Assembly (NCBI GenBank): GCA_026692885.1
Contig: JAPLNJ010000845.1
Span: 1-12,029 of the forward strand
Direction: 5' to 3'
DNA: 12,029 nucleotides
DNA from: Planctomycetota bacterium
GTDB taxonomy: Bacteria > Planctomycetota > Planctomycetia > Pirellulales > Pirellulaceae
Part shown: in pieces, positions 6,475 through 12,029 of the stretch
Position numbering within the stretch: the stretch's first letter is position 1
Layout: every line of letters begins with the position of its first letter
Translations under genes and position numbers: made by a program
Notes under the pieces: model-generated
The model's database searches: none
What the model was told of the DNA's origin: nothing
What the model saw: the letters and a program-made list of their open reading frames with translations, nothing else

Positions 6475-9400
6475 ATGACATTCTCAGTTCCTGAACTCAC
6501 CGAAAACATTGACCGAGCGATGGCCGCGGATCGCTATCGTCTGCGTCAGCAGCTGCGCCGGTTGCCACAAGCTCGTCCTGACCGAAAGTCGTTCGATCAG
6601 CAACTGGGCCGCTTGCTGCGGGACTTGAATCGCTCCGTGGCACTTCGTCAGCAACGGCAAGAGGCGGTGCCTCGGGTCACCTTCGACCCGTCACTCCCGA
6701 TCACGGAAAAACTGGCGGACATCGGCACGGCCCTCCGCGAACACCAGGTCGTGATCGTGTGCGGCGAGACCGGTTCGGGCAAATCCACCCAACTGCCGAA
6801 ACTTTGCCTGCAGCTGGGACGCGGCATCGAGGGGCTGATTGGCCACACCCAACCGCGGCGCATCGCGGCCCGGGCGATCGCGGCGCGCGTCGCCGAAGAA
6901 CTTGGTTCACCGCTGGGCCGCGACGTGGGCTTCAAGGTCCGCTTCACCGATGCCACCCAGCCGGTGACCTATATCAAGCTTATGACGGACGGTATCCTGC
7001 TGGCCGAAACACAGCAGGACCGGTTCCTGGACCAGTACGATACACTGATCGTCGACGAGGCCCACGAGCGGTCCTTGAACATCGACTTCCTGTTGGGGTA
7101 TCTGAAGCGTCTGCTGCCGAAGCGGCGCGACCTAAGACTGATCATTACCTCGGCCACGATCGACGCGGAGCGGTTCGCCGACCATTTCCGAACTGCCGCC
7201 GACGGTCCGCCAGCGCCGATCATCCAGGTCTCCGGCCGTTTGTATCCGATCGAGATGCGTTATCGCCCGCTGCCCGCGGCCGACGACGAGACGACGGAAC
7301 CCGATGGCTGGCAGGCCCTGGCCGATGCCGTCGAAGAACTCGCGCGACTCGGGCGGGGCGACATGTTGGTCTTCCTGCCGACCGAACGCGACATACTCGA
7401 GGCGGCCAAGGTGTTGCGGGGCCGCCAGATTTCCGGTGCGGGCGGCCGCACGGAAATCCTGCCGCTGTACGCCCGGCTCTCCGTCCAGGAACAGAACAAG
7501 GTATTCCAGACGCACGCGCACCGCCGCATCGTGTTGGCGACCAACGTTGCCGAGTCGTCATTGACGGTGCCCGGCATCCGCTTCGTCGTGGACACCGGCA
7601 CGGCGCGAATCAGCCGTTACTCACCGCGCCGCAAGGTGCAGCGGTTGCCGATCGAAGCCATTTCCCAGGCGTCGGCCGACCAGCGTGCCGGCCGTTGCGG
7701 CCGGATCGGACCGGGCATCTGCGTGCGGTTGTACAGCGAGGAGGACTATCTGCTCCGCGAACGGTTCACGACGCCGGAAATCCGCCGCGCGAATCTGGCC
7801 GCGGTGATCCTGCAGGCCATGGCGTTCAAGCTGGGTGCGATCGAGGAATTTCCCTTCCTGGATCCGCCCAAGGCGGACGCGATTCGCGACGGCTACAAGA
7901 CGTTGTTCGAGTTGGGGGCCATCGACGACCGGGGCGTGCTGACCGAAATCGGCCGCCGGCTGGCCCGCCTGCCCGTGGATCCCCGCATCGGCCGGATGAT
8001 TCTGGCGGCAGACCAAGAGCACTGCCTGCACGAGGTGCTGATTATCGCGGCCGTCCTGGAAGTGCGCGACCCCCGCGACCGGCCGCCGGCCAAGCAGGCA
8101 GCCGCTGATGAATGTCATGCCCAATTCAAGGACCCTTCTTCGGATTTTCTCAGCCACCTGAAGCTGTGGGACTTCTATCACAGTCTGCGCGAAAAACTGT
8201 CCCGCAGCCAGCTCGACAAAGCCTGCCGCCAGAACTTCCTATCCCACGTCCGCATCCGCGAATGGCTCGACGTCCACCGCCAACTCCGGCAGTTGGTGGA
8301 CGAGGCGGGCATGAAACAGGGGCCGCGACATAACGACTACGCCGCCATTCACAAGGCCTTGCTGCGCGGCTTGCTGTCCAATGTGGCGTTGCGCACGGAC
8401 ACGTACGAATACACCGTGGCCGGCGGAGCCAAGTTTCAGCTCTGGCCCGGTTCCGGGGTGATGGACCAGAAGCCGCAGTGGCTCATCGCCGGCGAACTGG
8501 TCGAGACGACCCGCAATTACGCGCGCACGGTGGCTCGTATCGAGCCGAAGTGGATCGAACCGGCCGCGCAGCATCTACTCGCTCGATCGTACAGCGAGCC
8601 GCACTGGAGCCGGCGCGCCGCGGCGGTGCTGGCCTACGAAAAAGTCTCCTTGGAAACCCTGACGGTGGTAGCTCGCCGCCGCGTACCCTATGGCCCGGTC
8701 GACCCGCTCGCCGCGCGGGCCATGTTCCTGCAACACGGCTTGGTCGAGGGGCAATACCAGACGCGCGCGGCGTGCTTGGCACACAACGAGCGACTGCTCA
8801 AGGAGCTGGAAACCTTGGCCGCCAAGTCGCGTCGCAGCGATTTGTTTGTCGCGACCCAGACATGCTTGGATTTCTACGACGCCCGCGTGCCGACTGACGT
8901 GGTCGACGGAGCCACGTTCGACCGCTGGCGGCGTCAGGCCGAACACGACAATCCGCGGCTCTTGTGGATGACTCGCGCCGACCTATTGGGCGAGCAGATC
9001 CAGGACGAGGAGGCCGCCAAGTATCCGGCCACCTTGCCCGTCGGCCCGCTGCCGCTGCCCCTGGAGTACCGCTTCGAACCCGGCAACGCCGACGATGGGA
9101 TTACCGTGATCGTCCCGCAGGCGGCCCTTGCTCAGCTGTCGCCAGCTCTGTTGGGCTGGCTCGTGCCGGGGCTTTTGGAAGAGAAAACAGTGGCCCTGAT
9201 CCGTGTGTTGCCCAAAGCGATCCGGCGCAATCTCGTGCCCGCCCCGGATACGGCCCGCCAAACGGTCGCCGAACTCCGTTTCGGTGACGGGCCGTTCCTG
9301 GAGGCCGTGGCCAAAGTTTTCCAACGGTTAAGCGGCGAGACCGTATTGCCGCGCGATTTCCAATTGGACAAGCTGCCCGCGCACCTGCAAATGAACATTC

Positions 9401-10386
9401 GCGTGGTCGACGACCAGGGCCGGATTCTGATGAGCGGACGAGATCTGGAGCAACTCCGCCGCGCCTTGCGCGTCGAGGAGGCGGCCGCCTTCGCCGCCAG
9501 CGAACATCCGGAATGGCAACGCGACGGGATCCGTGCCTGGGATTTCGAGGAACTGCCGGAGCAGGTGTGCTGGCAGCGACGGGGCTTGTTGGTGACCGGC
9601 TACCCGGCGCTGGTGGATCAAGGCCAAGCTGTCTCGCTGCGACTGGCGGACAGCCCGGTAAAGGCGGACTGGCAGACGCGTCGCGGGTTGCGGCGGTTGT
9701 GTTGTCTGTCGGAACGCGACGAGCTCCGCGCGCAGCTCGCCTGGTTGCCGAACCTGGAGCGGTTGGAACTGCTCGCGTGCCGGCTCGCCAGCGGCGCGGC
9801 CCTGGAACAGCAGTTGGCCGAGTTGCTGGCCGAGCGGGCCTTTCTGGACGTCGCCGAGTTGCCGCGGAACGCCGCCGCTTTTCGGCGGTTCCTGGACCGG
9901 GGCCGCGCGCGGATTGGCTTGGCCGTGCAGGACCTCACCCAGCTGCTGCTGCCGTTGCTCGAAGCCTATCAGCAGGCCAGTCTGACGCTGGAGGACCTGC
10001 GCCGCTCGCGCTGGGAATACGCGGCCGGGGATCTGCAGGTCCAGTTGGCCCACTTGACGATCAAGGGCTTCCTGGCGGACACGCCCTGGCTTTGGCTGCG
10101 GCATTATCCACGTTACTTCCGCGCCATCACCCTGCGTGTGGATAAGCTGACCCACGGAGCACAGGCCCGCGATCAGCAAAACACCGAGGTCGTGGGGACG
10201 TTCTGGCAGGCTTATCTGCAGCGTGCGGAGGAGCATCGCACGCAAGGCGTCTACGATCCCGAGTTGATCCAGTTCCGCTGGATGCTGGAGGAGTTCCGCG
10301 TGTCGTTGTTCGCCCAGGAGTTGGGAACTTCGCTCGCCGTTTCCGACAAGCGTCTGGAAAAGCAGTGGGCCAAAGTGCAGACGTAG
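6475..10386 (+). CDS. hrpA: HrpA-type ATP-dependent DEAH-box RNA helicase
   Basis: HrpA is a cytoplasmic 3'-5' RNA helicase; in E. coli it is linked to mRNA processing and to handling of stalled ribosomes. The 1303-residue length is almost that of E. coli HrpA (1300). Helicase motifs appear in order: GETGSGKST (97-105, Walker A Lys103), DEAH (194-197), SAT (226-228), TNVAESSLTVPG (from 356) and QRAGRCGR (403-410). The HA2/winged-helix region follows (from about 460; DPRIGRMILAA), then an OB-fold-like region near 640-740 (SNVALRTDTYEYTVAGGAKF). The long C-terminal half, about 560 residues, fits the HrpA-specific DUF3418 module and ends in the family-typical RWMLEEFRVSLFAQELGT followed by SDKRLEKQW. 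TAAGGA four bases before the ATG supports the start. There is no sign of frameshift or truncation. It appears to be a single-gene unit, with a MITE-like element just upstream and an Uma2 remnant just after the stop. Confidence 0.97.
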   Translation: MTFSVPELTENIDRAMAADRYRLRQQLRRLPQARPDRKSFDQQLGRLLRDLNRSVALRQQRQEAVPRVTFDPSLPITEKLADIGTALREHQVVIVCGETGSGKSTQLPKLCLQLGRGIEGLIGHTQPRRIAARAIAARVAEELGSPLGRDVGFKVRFTDATQPVTYIKLMTDGILLAETQQDRFLDQYDTLIVDEAHERSLNIDFLLGYLKRLLPKRRDLRLIITSATIDAERFADHFRTAADGPPAPIIQVSGRLYPIEMRYRPLPAADDETTEPDGWQALADAVEELARLGRGDMLVFLPTERDILEAAKVLRGRQISGAGGRTEILPLYARLSVQEQNKVFQTHAHRRIVLATNVAESSLTVPGIRFVVDTGTARISRYSPRRKVQRLPIEAISQASADQRAGRCGRIGPGICVRLYSEEDYLLRERFTTPEIRRANLAAVILQAMAFKLGAIEEFPFLDPPKADAIRDGYKTLFELGAIDDRGVLTEIGRRLARLPVDPRIGRMILAADQEHCLHEVLIIAAVLEVRDPRDRPPAKQAAADECHAQFKDPSSDFLSHLKLWDFYHSLREKLSRSQLDKACRQNFLSHVRIREWLDVHRQLRQLVDEAGMKQGPRHNDYAAIHKALLRGLLSNVALRTDTYEYTVAGGAKFQLWPGSGVMDQKPQWLIAGELVETTRNYARTVARIEPKWIEPAAQHLLARSYSEPHWSRRAAAVLAYEKVSLETLTVVARRRVPYGPVDPLAARAMFLQHGLVEGQYQTRAACLAHNERLLKELETLAAKSRRSDLFVATQTCLDFYDARVPTDVVDGATFDRWRRQAEHDNPRLLWMTRADLLGEQIQDEEAAKYPATLPVGPLPLPLEYRFEPGNADDGITVIVPQAALAQLSPALLGWLVPGLLEEKTVALIRVLPKAIRRNLVPAPDTARQTVAELRFGDGPFLEAVAKVFQRLSGETVLPRDFQLDKLPAHLQMNIRVVDDQGRILMSGRDLEQLRRALRVEEAAAFAASEHPEWQRDGIRAWDFEELPEQVCWQRRGLLVTGYPALVDQGQAVSLRLADSPVKADWQTRRGLRRLCCLSERDELRAQLAWLPNLERLELLACRLASGAALEQQLAELLAERAFLDVAELPRNAAAFRRFLDRGRARIGLAVQDLTQLLLPLLEAYQQASLTLEDLRRSRWEYAAGDLQVQLAHLTIKGFLADTPWLWLRHYPRYFRAITLRVDKLTHGAQARDQQNTEVVGTFWQAYLQRAEEHRTQGVYDPELIQFRWMLEEFRVSLFAQELGTSLAVSDKRLEKQWAKVQT

Positions 10387-10388
10387 GC

Positions 10389-10508
10389 GACACGGTGACG
10401 GTCCACCAACCCGCGGCTCCTCCCAAGATGTTCAACGACCAAGAGACGCTGCTCGGTGGTTCCACCCTGCCCGGTCTGGAAATCGCCGTGGCGGATATTT
10501 TCGGGTAG
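10389..10508 (+). pseudogene. C-terminal remnant of an Uma2-family (DUF820) gene
   Basis: Right after the hrpA stop, in another frame, an open stretch reads GDTVTVHQPAAPPKMF, then NDQETLLGGSTLPG, then LEIAVADIFG and a TAG. This matches the usual end of many Uma2-family proteins as I know them: V-x-V-(Y/H)-x-P, then 'ggdvLPGf-x-(L/V)-x-(V/L)-x-(D/E)-(I/L)F'. The catalytic core is absent, so it can only be a broken tail. Its ending differs from that of the two intact Uma2 genes to the right (which end EIARIPARELLP), and it lies on the opposite strand. It therefore seems to come from a different Uma2 subgroup rather than from the tandem duplication. The left boundary is uncertain. A 26-codon free-standing peptide starting at the ATG 10428 is less likely. 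Confidence 0.5.
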
Positions 10509-10520
10509 CGATGCGGGTGC

Positions 10521-11126
10521 TTACGGCAACAACTCGCGCGCCGGAATACGGGCGATTTCCCGCTCCTCGATCACGAACGGCACCAATTCGTCCCCGGAGT
10601 AGTTCTGCTGCTCGCCATACGCCGGAACACCTTCGGCGTGGGACGGTTGGGTGTAAACCTCAACGACCGCCTCGGTGAGATTGATGATCCAGTACTGCGG
10701 GATTCCCGCTCGGGCATAAAGACGGCGTTTGGCGCGGTCACGGCCCAGGGAAGACTCAGCCACCTCGATGACGAGTGCCACGTCCTGCGGTCTCGGATGA
10801 GCTGAGACGTAATCGCGTGTCTTCCCGCGAACAATCGCCAAATCGGGTTCGGGTTCACTGTCGCCGGTGGTCACCGCCATCTGGCCCCGGACATGCCAGC
10901 CGTCCGGCAGGTACTTCCTAAGCAGGTCGTGCTCTGTCGCCACGGTGCTATCATGGATTGGCTTGCGGTTCATTTTGGTGACGATCCATCCTTCGAGGAG
11001 CTCGACTTGATCTTCTTCGGTCAACACGCCCGCTTCGCCCATCTGGTGGTATTCCTCCACCGTGAAGCGAGTGGAGAAAACCGGCAGATCCGAGCATTCC
11101 TCGTACGGTTGAGTGACGATACTCAT
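10521..11126 (-). CDS. Uma2-family (DUF820) PD-(D/E)XK nuclease-like protein, copy A
   Basis: Uma2/DUF820 proteins have a restriction-endonuclease-like PD-(D/E)XK fold; their cellular role is unknown and they are often highly amplified in cyanobacteria and planctomycetes. The 201-residue product shows the family pattern: N-terminal FTVEEYHQMGEAGVL and EEDQVELLEGWIV, then EPEPDLAIV with Asp95, VIEVAESSLGRDRAKRRLY with Glu121 and Lys133 as likely active-site residues, and AGIPQYWIINL. I chose the ATG at 11126 because it is shared with copy B and has AGGAAA upstream; an ATG at 11156 would add 10 residues. It lies 69 bases downstream of copy B in the same direction, so the two may be co-transcribed. 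About 80% of residues are shared with copy B. The key residues are all present, so activity is plausible. Confidence 0.88.
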   Translation of the reverse strand: MSIVTQPYEECSDLPVFSTRFTVEEYHQMGEAGVLTEEDQVELLEGWIVTKMNRKPIHDSTVATEHDLLRKYLPDGWHVRGQMAVTTGDSEPEPDLAIVRGKTRDYVSAHPRPQDVALVIEVAESSLGRDRAKRRLYARAGIPQYWIINLTEAVVEVYTQPSHAEGVPAYGEQQNYSGDELVPFVIEEREIARIPARELLP

Positions 11127-11195
11127 CTCATTGATTTCCTGTGTGCAGGAGTCCATCCCACGCGTTGTCGGGTATCTATCTTTCTACAGCGTGCC

Positions 11196-11804
11196 TTACG
11201 GCAGCAACTCGCGCGCCGGAATACGGGCGATTTCCCGCTCCTCGATCACGAACGGCACCAATTCGTCCCCGGAGTAGTTCTGCTGCTCGTCATACGCCGG
11301 AACACCTTCGGCATGGGATGGCTGGGTGTAAACCTCCACGACCGCCTCGGTGAGATTGATGATCCAGTAGCCGGGGATGCCCGCCCGGGCGTACAGCCGG
11401 CGTTTGTTTCGATCGCGGTCCAAGGATGTCTCGGCTACCTCCACAACCAGGGCGACGTCTCGGGGCAGAGGATGTTTCGTGAGGTAGTTCCGCTCCGACC
11501 CCATGACGACTGCTAGATCTGGTTCAGGCTCGCTGTCGTTGGTGGTCACCGCCGATTGAACCCGTACGTGCCACCCTTCTGGCAGGACCGCTGCCAGGGC
11601 TCTTCTGATCACCGCCACCATGCCGTCGTGAATGGGCTTGCGAATCATCTTGCGTACGATCCATCCTTCCAAGAGCTCGACTTGATCTTCTTCGGTCAAC
11701 ACGCCCGCTTCGCCCATCCGGTGGTATTCCTCCACCGTGAAGCGGCGCACAGGGAAAACCGGCAGCTCCAAGCATTGCTCGTACGGTTGAGTAGCGATAC
11801 TCAT
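11196..11804 (-). CDS. Uma2-family (DUF820) PD-(D/E)XK nuclease-like protein, copy B
   Basis: This is the tandem paralogue of copy A, 202 residues, and would be the first gene of a two-gene minus-strand unit. It keeps the family elements: RFTVEEYHRMGEAGVL, EEDQVELLEGWIV, EPEPDLAVV with Asp96, VVEVAETSLDRDRNKRRLY with Glu122 and Lys134, and AGIPGYWIINL. Its last 53 residues differ from copy A at only one position, while the segment of about residues 61-115 is far more divergent. The ATG at 11804 is supported by an upstream AGGAAATCAATGAG block identical to that of copy A; a start at 11903 would add 33 residues of no recognisable character. The function is unknown beyond the nuclease-like fold. 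Confidence 0.88.
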   Translation of the reverse strand: MSIATQPYEQCLELPVFPVRRFTVEEYHRMGEAGVLTEEDQVELLEGWIVRKMIRKPIHDGMVAVIRRALAAVLPEGWHVRVQSAVTTNDSEPEPDLAVVMGSERNYLTKHPLPRDVALVVEVAETSLDRDRNKRRLYARAGIPGYWIINLTEAVVEVYTQPSHAEGVPAYDEQQNYSGDELVPFVIEEREIARIPARELLP

Positions 11805-11963
11805 CTCATTGATTTCCTGTGTGCTAGAAACCATGTGCCTCGATTTCCGCTCTAGGATGGCGGAAAGATAGCTTCGGCATTTGCTGTTCTGCCCCTCACC
11901 CAACGCCGTTAAGGATTCTTTTTCGGTAAATTGGGCTTTTCAGGATAGCTGGAAAATGAAATA
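11805..11963. other. intergenic region upstream of Uma2 copy B
   Basis: This region lies upstream of Uma2 copy B (minus) and of the new plus-strand frame at the right edge, so it should contain promoters for both directions. The first 20 bases (11805-11824, beginning CTCATTGATTTCC) are identical to the corresponding bases next to copy A (11127-11146), marking one edge of the duplicated unit; beyond them the similarity stops. The stretch is more AT-rich around 11910-11960. No promoter could be fixed with confidence. Confidence 0.5.
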
Positions 11964-12011
11964 GGCCAGACTCCCCCATACATCTGACACGCGTCAGAAA
12001 GGAGTCTGGCC
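11964..12011 (+). promoter_or_regulatory. hairpin enclosing the Shine-Dalgarno of the right-edge gene
   Basis: GGCCAGACTCC (11964-11974) is the perfect complement of GGAGTCTGGCC (12001-12011). Within the 26-base loop a second stem forms, TCTGAC (11983-11988) with GTCAGA (11993-11998) around ACGC. The right arm includes the GGAG of AAAGGAG (11998-12004), which is placed seven bases before an ATG at 12012. When the outer stem forms, the ribosome site is paired. Such sequestration is used in insertion-sequence transposase genes to limit expression from outside transcription, and in translational control elements; which applies here is not known. Confidence 0.65.
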
Positions 12012-12029
12012 ATGAGTGCGAGCAAGGAT
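12012..12029 (+). CDS. start of an unidentified plus-strand gene, cut by the window edge
   Basis: ATG AGT GCG AGC AAG GAT encodes MSASKD and runs off the window. The call rests on the strong Shine-Dalgarno AAAGGAG at ideal spacing and on the structured leader. Six residues do not identify a family. A transposase is one possibility given the hairpin at its front, but this is a guess. Confidence 0.5.

Noticed and set aside
6759..8108. 449-codon plus-strand frame inside hrpA
   Set aside because: It is a shifted frame through the helicase motifs; its translation is Arg/Gly/Pro-rich and has no domain, while the hrpA frame is intact throughout.
9328..10245. 305-codon minus-strand frame opposite the hrpA 3' half
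   Set aside because: Its Gln/Arg-rich composition is typical of antisense to Leu/Glu/Arg-rich coding sequence; no motif or start signal supports it.
10893..11516. 207-codon plus-strand frame bridging the two Uma2 genes
   Set aside because: It is antisense to parts of both Uma2 copies; the minus-strand proteins share family motifs and duplicated starts, so the plus-strand frame is a shadow.

Overview
The window is high-GC bacterial DNA that most resembles a planctomycete of the Pirellulales type. The main reasons are a small exported, Tyr-rich protein ending in a GHQFILDVF-like motif, of the kind I recall as 'calmodulin-binding protein' in Pirellula/Rhodopirellula-like genomes, several short palindromic repeats between genes, and tandem Uma2-family genes. 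The lineage is an inference from recalled families; no database was consulted.

Left part (1-5555): an outer-membrane lipid locus. lpxD (minus strand, lipid A acyltransferase) points away from a plus-strand set of three genes: a PAP2-family lipid phosphatase, an LptF/LptG-family LPS-export permease and an ArnT-like GT39 membrane glycosyltransferase. Together they suggest making lipid A, trimming a lipid phosphate, moving LPS out of the inner membrane and adding a sugar from a lipid-linked donor. Repeats sit in the lpxD/PAP2 gap and between the phosphatase and the permease. A 21-codon fragment at the far left may be the remnant of a Y1/REP-type transposase.

Middle (5556-6474): the convergent gap after the glycosyltransferase carries a 33-bp sequence repeated twice. 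It is followed by the small secreted-protein gene (minus strand) and a 248-bp nested inverted-repeat (MITE-like) element that ends 34 bp before hrpA. The inner 98 bp of that element has the same length and a related arm consensus as the 98-bp palindrome at 1515-1612.

Right part (6475-12029): a full-length hrpA RNA helicase gene (1303 codons), then an apparent C-terminal remnant of an Uma2-family gene on the same strand. Two tandem, recently duplicated Uma2-family genes follow on the minus strand. At the right edge a new plus-strand reading frame begins, with its Shine-Dalgarno sequence buried in a perfect 11-bp stem; only six codons are visible.

No CRISPR array, rRNA or tRNA was recognised. 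No clearly new multi-gene system is visible. The most unusual material is the palindromic repeat families, the Uma2 cluster and the hairpin at the right edge.
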